From the NCBI GenBank assembly GCA_913060505.1, contig CAJXRQ010000006.1:58750-122749 (forward strand): a DNA stretch of 64,000 nt, read 5' to 3'. A program made the translations under genes and the position numbers. This document shows, one piece after another, positions 26,904-35,785 of the stretch. This DNA comes from an uncultured Desulfovibrio sp. GTDB lineage: Bacteria > Desulfobacterota > Desulfovibrionia > Desulfovibrionales > Desulfovibrionaceae. Numbering within the stretch: position 1 is the first letter of the stretch; each line of letters starts with the position of its first letter. A model generated the notes under the pieces. That model saw nothing but the letters and a program-made list of their open reading frames with translations, did no database searches and was not told where the DNA came from.

Positions 26904-27086
26904 ATGGAAGAAAACATAAAGATGGAAAAAGAGAATTGCCCCACGGCAAATGATCAGGAACAGCAGGAAAACGAAGAACGCGCCCTTTCGGTGTTCGCAT
27001 CGGAAAAAAACGAAGACCTTGTGGCCCTGTCACTGGTTATCGTGGTAACGTTCGTCGTACTCCTGTTCACCAAGTGGCTGGCCTAA
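26904..27086 (+). CDS. Small membrane protein, single C-terminal transmembrane helix
   Basis: A 60-residue protein. The N-terminal two thirds are very acidic (EQQENEERALSVFASEKNED); the C-terminus is one hydrophobic helix (LSLVIVVTFVVLLFTKWLA). AAGGAG lies 11 bases after the transporter stop and close to the ATG, so it is certainly co-expressed. A role as accessory subunit or regulator of the transporter is plausible from position only. Confidence 0.8.
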   Translation: MEENIKMEKENCPTANDQEQQENEERALSVFASEKNEDLVALSLVIVVTFVVLLFTKWLA

Positions 27087-27139
27087 ACGCATACTGACAC
27101 GGGAGGAGACTTCGGTCTCCTCCCGGTTTTCGGAGAATC

Positions 27140-27586
27140 ATGTTCAAACGTATTCTTCTCGCAACACATGGAACCCCGGGCGCACGCAAGGCGGAAACCC
27201 TTGCCGAAAACTGGGCGCGGCAAAGCGGCGCCGAACTGGCCGTCATTTCCATTTTCAACGACGACTGGAAACACATGACCGGTGATGACTGGTTGAACAC
27301 CTCCACGGCGCGCATGCAGTTCGCAAGCTACGTGGAAGACCAGGTCAACAGCGAAATGGACGCTCTGGAACAGCGCCTGCGGGAGCAGTTCGACGGATTG
27401 GAACTCCGCTTTCTCCGCCGCTCCGGCGTTATAGAGAACCAATTGTGCAAGGCTGCGGAAGAGATCGGCGCGGACATCGTCGTCATGGGAGCATACCAGA
27501 AAAAACAGGCTCCGGGATTCAAGGCACGCTTTGAAAACCGGCAATTGCACCCGCAACTGCCCTGCCCACTGCTGGTGGCCCCCTAA
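27140..27586 (+). CDS. Universal stress protein (UspA family)
   Basis: A 148-residue single-domain Usp. It starts FKRILLATHGTPGARKAETLAENWA and ends with GADIVVMGAYQKKQAPG...LPCPLLVAP, the regions that form the ATP site in UspA proteins. The usual G-x2-G-x9-G-S/T motif is replaced by a less canonical text, so nucleotide binding is uncertain. It is the third gene of the transporter operon. Confidence 0.88.
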   Translation: MFKRILLATHGTPGARKAETLAENWARQSGAELAVISIFNDDWKHMTGDDWLNTSTARMQFASYVEDQVNSEMDALEQRLREQFDGLELRFLRRSGVIENQLCKAAEEIGADIVVMGAYQKKQAPGFKARFENRQLHPQLPCPLLVAP

Positions 27587-27596
27587 CGGAATACAC

Positions 27597-28160
27597 ATGG
27601 AAAACGAAAAGCACACCACAGCATCGGACTGGATGCCCACGAACCTCCCATGGAAAGCGGAATTCTGGAGTGGGTTGGAAGCCATGACCGTCATGCGGCT
27701 CAATCCGCACTGGCACATTGATTCCGAAAACGGTGCATACAAGGTGGAAGACATCCTTTCCCATGCGACTTTCCCGACACAGGCCTTGGTCTCGGCACAG
27801 GACGGCCTGTGCACCATGGATTTTGCCGGAGCCGGGCTGAGCATTGCTGCACGCCGAAACGAACAGGGAAAGACCGATCTTTCCTACCGCTTCGAACCGG
27901 GAGCAACGCCGGGGCTTGATGCGCAAAAGGCCGAATCTGCCATGCGCTTCTGGTTGCCGAGCCTGCGGGAATATTATCGGCTCTTCACGGCGGACTCGCT
28001 GCAAAACAAATTCTGGCGGGTGTTCATGAATAAGGTCATGCTCAAGATGAACCCCACCCAACGCCGCATATGCGCCTTCATGTTCAAGTTGACCCTTCTT
28101 GAAATGCTGCTCATCGTCATTCTTGGCGTGGGCTTCTGGTTTTACGTAAACGCAGGATAA
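27597..28160 (+). CDS. Unknown protein with one C-terminal transmembrane helix
   Basis: A 187-residue protein that I do not recognise. The first 150 residues are soluble, with LSHATFPTQALVSAQDGLCTMDFAGAG, then AMRFWLPSLREYYRLFTADSL. A single hydrophobic helix (LLEMLLIVILGVGFWFYV) ends the protein, so it is probably tail-anchored with the N-terminus in the cytoplasm. The fold hints at a polyketide-cyclase-like (SRPBCC) domain but I cannot support this. Start 27597 lies 10 bases after the Usp stop. It belongs to the sigma-54 transporter operon. Confidence 0.75.
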   Translation: MENEKHTTASDWMPTNLPWKAEFWSGLEAMTVMRLNPHWHIDSENGAYKVEDILSHATFPTQALVSAQDGLCTMDFAGAGLSIAARRNEQGKTDLSYRFEPGATPGLDAQKAESAMRFWLPSLREYYRLFTADSLQNKFWRVFMNKVMLKMNPTQRRICAFMFKLTLLEMLLIVILGVGFWFYVNAG

Positions 28161-28163
28161 ACA

Positions 28164-28469
28164 ATGTCGAAAACACTACGCAATTTCATTCGCCATTTCT
28201 GGGTTTCCTTCGGAGCAACGGCTTACCTGTCCTTTGCCGGGCTGCTGCTCTATCAATATCTGGCCGTAGTCAACAATCTGCCGGGAGCTTTCCTCTCCGT
28301 GCTGTACGATGCCAACGGCGACTGGTGGCTCGACGCGGATTGGTCGCATCCGGTCTTTCTGGGATGGCTGGCCTGCGTACTGCTTTTTTCCACGGGCTAC
28401 GGACTGGTCCGCAGGCATGACAATCGGGAATACCGGGAGCCGGACATCCAGAGCCAACCCGGCTTCTGA
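28164..28469 (+). CDS. Small membrane protein with two predicted helices
   Basis: A 101-residue protein starting 3 bases after the previous stop. It has a hydrophobic segment at about residues 14-35 (FGATAYLSFAGLLLYQYLAVV) and another at about 68-84 (VFLGWLACVLLFSTGYGLV), with a Trp/Asp-rich loop between (NGDWWLDADWSHP). No family recognised. Tight coupling suggests it works with the tail-anchored protein upstream. Confidence 0.75.
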   Translation: MSKTLRNFIRHFWVSFGATAYLSFAGLLLYQYLAVVNNLPGAFLSVLYDANGDWWLDADWSHPVFLGWLACVLLFSTGYGLVRRHDNREYREPDIQSQPGF

Positions 28470-28533
28470 TGCGCGAAAATCATTGTTCTTCCTCCCTCTT
28501 TGCCGTTAAATAAGAGTATGCGAGGGAGCAAAT

Positions 28534-29829
28534 ATGTGGGCGCGTATTCAGGAGATGGCCATTCGGCGGGAAACGCCGGATGAGCTTCACCCCGGAGACA
28601 AGGCCGGAGATGTTACCATCCGGCAGCGCATCCCCGGCATAGTCGGCAACCGACGATATCGGGGCTTCGCAGAGATGCGCCCATTCGAAGTCCGCCAGTT
28701 CTACGATGTGGACACCAGCGCATTTCTTCGCTGGCAACAGCAGGCCCGCTACGCCCACCTTCCCGAGCATCCATCCTATGTCCGCGCCTGCCGGGAATGG
28801 GATGGTGGAGTCATCCTGCCGGACCCCCGGCTGCCAACGCTTGCCCAAAGCACGGCCAGAGAACCGATGGAAAGCCAGACCGCACTCGACTTTGCCTATC
28901 GGCTGGCTGTGATCATCAACACCCTGCACAAACATTGTTCCGCACATCTCAACCTTTGCATGCATTCGGTGCTGCGCGATCCGGCAACCAACTCGCCTGC
29001 TCTTTCCCGTTTCGGCCAATCCCTGCGAAACGGTTGGCAAGACCTTTGGGCCAACACGCGACGACAGTCACTGGACTGGAGATTTGCTGCCCCGGAACTG
29101 ATCCGTGGAGATACGCCTGATACTGCTGCCGACGTTTTTGCCTTCGGAACCCTGTTGCAGGAGATAACCACTCCATCTCCCGAACGTTTTTCACTGACGC
29201 ACTGGCTTGTGTCCATGCCTCTGCTGTGGAAATTGTTGTCGTCGCCAACCCCGGACTACTCGCTACCGCAACAGGTGCGTGCACTGATTTCGGCCACACG
29301 CGAGTATTTTCCCCATAACCGTCCATGTATGGATGAAGTTATCCGTGTTCTCGCGGAAACAGCGTCCGAGCCGTATTCCATTCCGCCGGAAATCGAAGAA
29401 CCACCGCGTCCAGGACCTCCTAGCCGCCGCCGGGTCATGCTCTTCATCAAACCGGATAAACATGCCGGAAAACTTTTTGACGAAGCCGTGATCAAAGCGC
29501 CTCAAAATGACGACGCACTCCTGTTCGTGAGCCTTATTCCCCTCAATCTGGCATACGGCGAACTGGAGATGTTCAAGGCAAGACTGTTCAAGACGCTGGG
29601 CAAAGGTCTTCGTGCCTGTCGCGACCATAATATCCTGTGGGGATTGCGGCTGTTGGAAAACGTGGATGCGGAACGGGCTGCGGAACGGATAGTCCGCCAG
29701 TTTTCACCCGACCTCGTCGTGTGTGGACGACCTTCGGACAAGGGAGTCCTGCGCCGCATGACGCAAGGCGTGGTCCGGCATATCGAAAAAGCGCAGGCAA
29801 ACCTGATTCTGCTTGATAGCGAGGCCTGA
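28534..29829 (+). CDS. Protein-kinase-like (pseudokinase) domain fused to a Usp-like domain
   Basis: A 431-residue protein. The first 290 residues have the layout of the C-lobe of a Ser/Thr kinase: HCSAHLNLCMHSVL in the place of the HRDLKPxNIL loop, then WRFAAPELIRGDTPDTAADVFAFGTLLQEI, a clear APE and DVxxFG region. The catalytic Asp is replaced by Asn, no DFG is present and no glycine-rich loop or VAIK lysine is visible, so it is probably inactive. After a proline linker (EEPPRPGPPSRRR), residues 305-431 resemble a Usp domain ending SPDLVVCGRPSDKG...ANLILLDSE. It ends the transporter operon. Confidence 0.75.
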   Translation: MWARIQEMAIRRETPDELHPGDKAGDVTIRQRIPGIVGNRRYRGFAEMRPFEVRQFYDVDTSAFLRWQQQARYAHLPEHPSYVRACREWDGGVILPDPRLPTLAQSTAREPMESQTALDFAYRLAVIINTLHKHCSAHLNLCMHSVLRDPATNSPALSRFGQSLRNGWQDLWANTRRQSLDWRFAAPELIRGDTPDTAADVFAFGTLLQEITTPSPERFSLTHWLVSMPLLWKLLSSPTPDYSLPQQVRALISATREYFPHNRPCMDEVIRVLAETASEPYSIPPEIEEPPRPGPPSRRRVMLFIKPDKHAGKLFDEAVIKAPQNDDALLFVSLIPLNLAYGELEMFKARLFKTLGKGLRACRDHNILWGLRLLENVDAERAAERIVRQFSPDLVVCGRPSDKGVLRRMTQGVVRHIEKAQANLILLDSEA

Positions 29830-29842
29830 AGCTGTACAGGCT

Positions 29843-30166
29843 TCAGCGTGGCCCCAAACACCGTTGAAGAAAGGCGTCCATTGTTTCCTGATCGGAGCGC
29901 CCCATGAGTCGGTCTACCTCGCCGCCTTTGTGGAACAAAAGATACGTGGGTGTTCCCGTGACCATATGCTGCCGCATGCCTGCATCAAGAAAACCATCCT
30001 GATACACGAGAAAACGGACTCGCCCACCATACTTGTCCTGCATGCGGTCCATCAGGGCCAACTGTTCGCCATACAATGGATCCCGCTTGAGGAACCCCAC
30101 CAGAACCGCAATTTCTGAATCCGTTATCTTACGGTTCTCTTCATTGGGAATGATTGCTTCAATCAT
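29843..30166 (-). CDS. Thioredoxin-like protein without CxxC
   Basis: A 107-residue thioredoxin-fold protein. The segment GRVRFLVYQDGFLDAGMRQHMVTGTPTYLLFHKGGEVDRLMG is the second half of a thioredoxin, including the cis-Pro (TGTP). The place of the active CxxC holds FLKRDPLYGE, so there is no disulfide chemistry. GGGAG precedes ATG 30166; a longer frame from 30223 is possible but would add a hydrophobic stretch without a good ribosome site. It ends 13 bases from the convergent pseudokinase-Usp gene, where CTGAAGC/GCTTCAG (29826-29846) can form a small hairpin. Confidence 0.8.
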   Translation of the reverse strand: MIEAIIPNEENRKITDSEIAVLVGFLKRDPLYGEQLALMDRMQDKYGGRVRFLVYQDGFLDAGMRQHMVTGTPTYLLFHKGGEVDRLMGRSDQETMDAFLQRCLGPR

Positions 30167-30390
30167 GCGCACTCCCGTACAAGCCGCGACTTTTCCCAAA
30201 AGCAATCCAATGTTCATTCCCATAACCTGTTAGTGTGTTTAGTTTTTTACACGCCAGCCATAAGCACCCGAATTTGTATACCTATGAAGGTCTTATTTTT
30301 TAAACACAGCCAGGCAGCGCGTCATGCAATATCATGAAAACAAGGGAAAACGACAAAATAGCAAATGATTACAGGGAATAAAAAAAACGA

Positions 30391-30425
30391 CCCACTGTCG
30401 CATCAGAATCAAATGCGACAGTGGG
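30391..30425 (-). terminator. Terminator after the large sigma-54 regulator
   Basis: A 14-bp stem CCCACTGTCGCATT with its complement around a short loop. On the minus strand it is followed by CGTTTTTTTT. The rest of 30224-30452 shows no gene. Confidence 0.8.
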
Positions 30426-30452
30426 AACAGAAAAAGCGACAATGCGACAAAA

Positions 30453-33305
30453 TCAATCATGCATGTCGAACTGATCCATTTTACGATAAAGAGTAGCCCT
30501 GTGAATACCAAGCAGCTTGGCGGCCTTGGCCTTGTTGCCTCCGGTCTTCTTCAGTGCATCGGCGATGGCCGTGGCATCGGCGTTTGCAGGTCTGCGTTTC
30601 TCAACCAACGTTACCGTGCTGCTGTGCCGAAGACTTTGCATAATGTCCCGACGAATGTACTCAATGCCGATTTCCCCTTCCGGGGCCAAAATGCAGGCAT
30701 GCTCCATGATATGCTTCAGTTCGCGAATGTTGCCGGGCCAGGAATATCGCATGAGCAAATCCAGCACTTCCTTGCTCACGCCTGTGTAGGTCTTTTTGAA
30801 CGTGTCGGAAAACATCTCCAGAAAATGATTGACCAGCAAAGGCATGTCGCCATCGCGCTCCCGCAGGGGCGGCAGGTTTATGGGCATGACGTTGAGACGG
30901 TAGTAAAGATCTTCGCGGAACGCGCCTTCGCGCACTTTGGACAACAAATCCACGTTGGTAGCGGCAATAATGCGTACATCAGCCTTACGGGTTTTGGATT
31001 CCCCGACCTTCTCATACTCTTTCTGCTCCAGAAAGCGTAAAAGCTTTACCTGCAACAGCGGTGAGATGTCGCCGATCTCGTCCAGAAAAAGCGTTCCGCC
31101 CTGCGCGGCTTCGATACGGCCCACCTTGTCACGGACAGCACCGGTAAACGCACCGCGAACGTGGCCGAACAATTCGCTTTCCAAAAGGCTCTCGGAAAGT
31201 GCGGAGCAATTGACCTTGACGATGGCCCGGGACGAACGGGAACCACCGTAATGCAATGCATCCGCCACCAATTCCTTGCCTGTGCCAGACTCCCCGCGAA
31301 TAAGCACCGTGGAGTCCAGTGGCGAGAGTTGTTCCAGCAGGTGATAGACTTCCTGCATGCATTCGCTCTTGCCCACCATGCCCCGGAAACCGAAACGCTC
31401 ATGCAGCCTTTTTTCCAGATCGGCGATACGCGTGATATCCTTGATGACCAAAACGGCACCGGCAAACTGCATATTGGCATCCATGAGCGGGGAGCAATTC
31501 AACTCCAGCATGCGTTCCGGGCCGTCGTCATGACTGCACTCCACTTCGTATCCGAGTACAGGCCTTCGCGTCCGCAAGACCTGCTCCAGAACGCTCACAC
31601 ACGGGCTGTCTTCACAACGCAGGACTTCCTTGACCGGCTTGCCGGGAGCTTCGTCCCGCTTCACGGCGCACATGGGAGTAACCGCGCTGTTCGTGGAGAT
31701 GATCCGCATGTCGCTGTCAACGGTGATAATGCCGTCCGGTATGCTGCGGAACGTGGCCTCCAGATTCAACCGTAACCGTTCCTTTTCCCTGTTTGCCATC
31801 TCCAGAGCCTCGTCGGAGGCTTTCCGATCGCTCACGTCGCGGCCAACGCACTGGAACTGCTTGAGGCGTCCCCGGTGGTCAAAAATGGCGCGGTTGATCC
31901 AACGCATCCAGCGAATGGCACCATCATGGCGCATGGTCCTTTGTTCCACAGCCATGACAGGGCGTTCAGGAGTGACCTTGCGCACCCAATTAATAAGATT
32001 GTCCCGTTCCTCGACAACCACCGTGGACAGGAAACTGACGCCCAAAAATTCATCTTCATCGCGGCCAAAGAACTTGGCGCAGGCCGGGTTTACGAAGGTA
32101 AGTGAAAAATCCGGGGCAAAACGGCAAATCAGCTCGGTCTGGTCCTCGACAACGGCACGATACAACCGGGCTCCCTCGCGTAACGCCTCTTCAACCACCT
32201 TCCTGTTGGAAATGTCCCGGATAAAGGCGGTAGTCACGCCCTGACCATCGTGTCCGAAATGGCTCATGGACGCTTCAACGGGAAATTCGGAGCCATCCTT
32301 GCGCACATGATACCGCAAAGGAGTTACTTCATGGCCCTGTTGCAAATCATGCATGCTTTTTTCCGGCTCAACGGAAACATCGCCTATACGCATATTCAGC
32401 ATTTCACTGCGGGAATACCCATACAATCGCAAGGCGGCATCGTTGGTATCCAGAATCCGGCCATCCGAACGGTTGATCAGCAAAATCGCATCGCGTGCAG
32501 CCTGATAGACGCTCCGATACCGCAGTTCGCTCTGGGCAAGCACTGCCTCGGAACGTCTTCTGGCGGTGACATCCGTTTCCTTGAGCGTGAATCCCACCAG
32601 AATCCTGTCCCGATATACGGGCTTGAGCACAAGCTCGAACAAGGCGTCGCCACGTTCCCGCTCCAACTGGACGATTTCGGCCCCCTCGCGGACCTGCTGC
32701 ATGGCGTCTTCGAACAGTCGGGCTGCGCTGTCCCCCACCAGGGCGCGGTATTCGCGTCCACACATGGCGTCCACGGAACGCCCCAAAATCGATGAGGCCG
32801 CATGGTTGGCGTCCACAATCAGCCCATTGGGATCGAGAACCCACGCGGGCATGGTGCAACTGTTCAGCACGCCCTGAAAAAGACTGCGGAGATTATTGTT
32901 TTCCCGCCCAAGAAGGTGGATGCGGTTCAGTAAACGGCAATGTTCCACGGCACGAAATGCCACGGCAGCGAGGCGCGTCCGCTCCACGGGAACCCGTACA
33001 TAGCCGAACATGCCGTGTTTGAAGAGGGAAAAGGCGTGGTCCGTGTCGCCGTTTTCCACAAGGACAACGAATGGGGTATCCATTCGCATATCCAGATAAC
33101 GGTCCACCAGCGACGAACCGTCTTCCAAAGGCAAATCGGCGGCCAAAGCCACATCGGGCCATCCTTCGGCCACACGAGCGAAAAAGTCGTCCGGGTCTTC
33201 CGTTTCAACAACGGTGTAGCCGCATTGCTTCAGAATGTCGGCAACCAAACGTCGAACCCGTTGATTCCTGTCGCATACAAGAAATCTGGCTCTCAAAACT
33301 TCCAC
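30453..33305 (-). CDS. Sigma-54 activator with degenerate receiver and multiple PAS domains
   Basis: A 950-residue regulator. The N-terminus (about 1-135) is receiver-like, but the phosphoacceptor position is Ala (VALAADLPLEDG), so it is probably not phosphorylated. At least three to four PAS/PAC domains follow (about 160-280, 285-400, 405-520, 540-640), then the AAA+ domain with GESGTGKE, GAFTGA and LYYRLNVMPINLPPLRER, and a FIS HTH (NKAKAAKLLGIHRATLYRKMDQF). Signals must therefore come through the PAS domains. The gene stands alone between two terminated units; no target promoter is evident next to it. Confidence 0.93.
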   Translation of the reverse strand: MEVLRARFLVCDRNQRVRRLVADILKQCGYTVVETEDPDDFFARVAEGWPDVALAADLPLEDGSSLVDRYLDMRMDTPFVVLVENGDTDHAFSLFKHGMFGYVRVPVERTRLAAVAFRAVEHCRLLNRIHLLGRENNNLRSLFQGVLNSCTMPAWVLDPNGLIVDANHAASSILGRSVDAMCGREYRALVGDSAARLFEDAMQQVREGAEIVQLERERGDALFELVLKPVYRDRILVGFTLKETDVTARRRSEAVLAQSELRYRSVYQAARDAILLINRSDGRILDTNDAALRLYGYSRSEMLNMRIGDVSVEPEKSMHDLQQGHEVTPLRYHVRKDGSEFPVEASMSHFGHDGQGVTTAFIRDISNRKVVEEALREGARLYRAVVEDQTELICRFAPDFSLTFVNPACAKFFGRDEDEFLGVSFLSTVVVEERDNLINWVRKVTPERPVMAVEQRTMRHDGAIRWMRWINRAIFDHRGRLKQFQCVGRDVSDRKASDEALEMANREKERLRLNLEATFRSIPDGIITVDSDMRIISTNSAVTPMCAVKRDEAPGKPVKEVLRCEDSPCVSVLEQVLRTRRPVLGYEVECSHDDGPERMLELNCSPLMDANMQFAGAVLVIKDITRIADLEKRLHERFGFRGMVGKSECMQEVYHLLEQLSPLDSTVLIRGESGTGKELVADALHYGGSRSSRAIVKVNCSALSESLLESELFGHVRGAFTGAVRDKVGRIEAAQGGTLFLDEIGDISPLLQVKLLRFLEQKEYEKVGESKTRKADVRIIAATNVDLLSKVREGAFREDLYYRLNVMPINLPPLRERDGDMPLLVNHFLEMFSDTFKKTYTGVSKEVLDLLMRYSWPGNIRELKHIMEHACILAPEGEIGIEYIRRDIMQSLRHSSTVTLVEKRRPANADATAIADALKKTGGNKAKAAKLLGIHRATLYRKMDQFDMHD

Positions 33306-33410
33306 CTTCCCATTACTGTTATCCCGTCAATGACCGTACACCATAGGTTGACGAATGAACAGCCCCGCGGCAAAGGCGCAGACAGAGCTTGACATATACA
33401 TACATCTATT

Positions 33411-33427
33411 GTCCTCTTATGAAGAGG
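33411..33427 (+). promoter_or_regulatory. Palindrome before the 80-residue gene
   Basis: A perfect CCTCTT-ATG-AAGAGG inverted repeat lies 28 bases before ATG 33455, and TTGACA (33389-33394) stands upstream. It may be an operator or leader hairpin. No convincing -10 box is seen at the right distance. Confidence 0.3.
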
Positions 33428-33454
33428 TAAAATTCAACCCAAAGGAGTGGGACT

Positions 33455-33697
33455 ATGGCACAGTATACCGAAAACGATCTGCCGATCGAAGTCCAGCACG
33501 GCGAGCTGGTTACACTGAGCGATGGAACCTCGGTTCGTTTCGAATCAAACGGCGAAGCGAAAGACATCATGATCAATGACAGTTTTTCTCCGGCAACCAC
33601 GCTCTTCCCGGGCAACGATTACAGCTTTGAGGCGCATGGCAACACATTCCGCATCACATGCACCTTCGAAGACTCCATGAAAATTGAAAAATGTTGA
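33455..33697 (+). CDS. Small acidic protein of unknown function
   Basis: An 80-residue protein with AAAGGAG before the ATG. It starts MAQYTENDLPIEVQHGELVTLSDGT and ends HGNTFRITCTFEDSMKIEKC, with a mostly beta-strand pattern and a terminal cysteine. I recognise no family. It is followed by a GC hairpin (GGGCGG...CCGCCC, about 33706-33728), so it is probably monocistronic. Confidence 0.7.
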   Translation: MAQYTENDLPIEVQHGELVTLSDGTSVRFESNGEAKDIMINDSFSPATTLFPGNDYSFEAHGNTFRITCTFEDSMKIEKC

Positions 33698-33875
33698 TCA
33701 ACATCGGGCGGTTCCGTGTGGAGCCGCCCCCCCCTTCAACCCCCCCAAGACATGAATATCATGGACTTTACCTCTTCTGACGGCGATGCTATTTTAAACG
33801 CTATCGGGGCATGTTCATAGCGAGGAACATACCTGCCCTGCGCCATTCGTAGTAACGTGAGAGGGGAGTGAAAGC

Positions 33876-34295
33876 ATGGCGAAGGTTCTTATTGCCGAAG
33901 ATGACAGAATTTCACAAAAACTGGCCGTCAAGATTGTGGAAGGCATGGGCCACCATGCCTATGTCAGTCCGCATGGAAAACATGCCTATGAAGCATTGAT
34001 GGCATCCAACGACTTCGACATGCTGCTCACTGACATCATGATGCCGGAAATGGACGGACGTCAGCTTATCCAGACCCTGCGGGGCGACCAGCAATTCATG
34101 GATCTGCCCATCGTGATCATGTCTGCGGTCGTAGGTATCGGAGAAATCTCCAACCTGCTCAAATTGGGAGCGACTCTTTTTCTTGCAAAACCTTTGGATC
34201 GCAAGGAATTGCAGGAATACATCAGCCGTTGCATCCAAGAAGCCGACCAGAAAAAGAAAGAAAAGGCGGCTGCCAGAAAAAAAAAGAAGAGCTGA
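33876..34295 (+). CDS. Single-domain response regulator (CheY-like) with Lys-rich tail
   Basis: A 139-residue protein. The receiver core is complete: acidic pair EDD (residues 8-10), phosphoacceptor in LLTDIMMPEMDG, Ser/Thr switch in VIMSAV and Lys in FLAKPLDRKEL. After residue 123 comes a basic tail of mostly Lys, Arg and Ala (KKKEKAAARKKKKS) that could bind nucleic acid or membrane. No output domain is present and no kinase gene is adjacent. GAGGGGAG precedes the ATG. Confidence 0.92.
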   Translation: MAKVLIAEDDRISQKLAVKIVEGMGHHAYVSPHGKHAYEALMASNDFDMLLTDIMMPEMDGRQLIQTLRGDQQFMDLPIVIMSAVVGIGEISNLLKLGATLFLAKPLDRKELQEYISRCIQEADQKKKEKAAARKKKKS

Positions 34296-34450
34296 CCCGC
34301 TTCCGCACGTCAACACTCTCCTTTGCAACGGGAATTCCTGTTGTTTCGTGCACAAGCATGCACACTCTTGCCAGCCTTTCTGCCTAAGGGTATTGTGCGC
34401 CCCGCTTTCCAAAAAAGATCAAACGGGCAACACAGCCCACGAGGTACACA

Positions 34451-35023
34451 ATGAACAGCAAGCACCACTTTCTCATTCTGGCTTTGTCCATTCTCGTCTT
34501 CATGTTCGCAGCAACCGGCGCATGGGCCTCGGACAAGACTCCCGATCCGGAAAACACCCTGTATATGGACCTCAAGGACGGCCGTGTGGTCATCGAAATG
34601 TACCCGAACCTGGCACCACATCACGTTGCCCGTATCAAGGAACTTGTTCGCCAGGGATTTTATGACGGACTCACCTTCCACCGGGTAATCGAAGGATTCA
34701 TGGCCCAGACAGGTTGCCCCCTGGGCAACGGAGCCGGCGGGTCGGGACAGACGCTCAAATCGGAATTCAGCAACCACCGCCACTACCGCGGCGTTTGCTC
34801 CATGGCCAGGATGGGCGGCGACATAAACAGCGCGGACAGCCAATTTTTCATCATGTTCGACAAAGCCCCGAGCCTGGACCACCAGTATACGGTCTGGGGC
34901 AAGGTTATCAAGGGTATGGAATACGTGGACATGATCAAAAAAGGCGATCCCAGCGCCAACGGCGCGGTCAAAAATCCGGACCACATCATCCGCATGCAGG
35001 TTGCTGTGGACGTCAAGGAATAA
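34451..35023 (+). CDS. Exported cyclophilin-type peptidyl-prolyl isomerase
   Basis: A 190-residue protein with an N-terminal signal peptide (about residues 1-25, hydrophobic core ILALSILVFMFAATG, ending AWAS). The cyclophilin core has the active-site text FHRVIEGFMAQTG and the glycine-rich GNGAGGSGQ loop. It should catalyse prolyl isomerisation in the periplasm. A DsbC/DsbG-like gene follows 15 bases later; the pair looks like a small periplasmic folding operon. Confidence 0.93.
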   Translation: MNSKHHFLILALSILVFMFAATGAWASDKTPDPENTLYMDLKDGRVVIEMYPNLAPHHVARIKELVRQGFYDGLTFHRVIEGFMAQTGCPLGNGAGGSGQTLKSEFSNHRHYRGVCSMARMGGDINSADSQFFIMFDKAPSLDHQYTVWGKVIKGMEYVDMIKKGDPSANGAVKNPDHIIRMQVAVDVKE

Positions 35024-35038
35024 CTCGGAGGATAGACC

Positions 35039-35677
35039 ATGAAATGCTTCACAACCCGCATATTATTGACAGCGGCATGTCTGCTTGTTTTGACGACAGC
35101 GGCACAGGCTGCCGAACCCAATATGGACGCCATCCCCAAAGCTGATCCGAAAACCGTTGCGGCATTGAAGGATCTGTCTCATGAAATCACGCTGGGCAAG
35201 GGAAAGACCGACGTAGTCATGGTCTCGGACCCGTTCTGCGTCTTCTGCCGCATGGCTTACGATCACCTGGCCGGTGAACCGGATTCCGTGGGAAAACTCC
35301 TCATGGTCCACGTTCCTCTTGCAGGCCACCCCGGTTCAGACATGGCCGGGGCGCTGGCCGGATACCTTGCGACCAAAGGCAAGGGCCGGGAGGCGATTGA
35401 TCTGGCCTACCATATGGACGAGCCGGAAACCAATAGCTATAGCGAGGCCGGGGCCATTGTTTACAAGGAATTCCAAAAAGCATTCCCCGACGAACTGAAG
35501 TCCCTCTCCATGAAACAATTCATAAAGATCCAATTTCCCATTCTTTTCGATACTTCCAAAGCAGTTCGAAAACTCGGCCTCAAGGGGACGCCACACATCA
35601 TGGCCAATGGTCGACATCTCAATGGCTACAAGGCTTCGTGGCTGGACCTGATTCTCGCAGCAGGCAAGAACGGCTAA
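35039..35677 (+). CDS. Periplasmic thiol-disulfide oxidoreductase, DsbC/DsbA-like
   Basis: A 212-residue protein with a signal peptide (cleavage near QAAEP, about residue 24). The active site is CVFC in VSDPFCVFCRMAYDHL, and KGTPHIM holds the cis-proline. The layout fits the DsbC/DsbG catalytic domain more than classical DsbA, but the DsbC dimerisation domain is missing. It follows the cyclophilin gene and probably shares its transcript, which ends at the strong terminator at 35700-35746. Confidence 0.88.
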   Translation: MKCFTTRILLTAACLLVLTTAAQAAEPNMDAIPKADPKTVAALKDLSHEITLGKGKTDVVMVSDPFCVFCRMAYDHLAGEPDSVGKLLMVHVPLAGHPGSDMAGALAGYLATKGKGREAIDLAYHMDEPETNSYSEAGAIVYKEFQKAFPDELKSLSMKQFIKIQFPILFDTSKAVRKLGLKGTPHIMANGRHLNGYKASWLDLILAAGKNG

Positions 35678-35699
35678 AGCCACCCACAAGACAGAACCC

Positions 35700-35746
35700 A
35701 ATAAAACAGGGCCGGGATTCATGATGAATCCCGGCCCTGTTTTATT
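35700..35746. terminator. Bidirectional terminator
   Basis: A perfect long stem (AATAAAACAGGGCCGGGATTC and complement) lies between the convergent DsbC-like and acyl-CoA ligase genes and carries T-runs on both sides. Confidence 0.85.
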
Positions 35747-35785
35747 GGAACGATAAAAAAACGTTATTGATATTGCAGCGACCTG

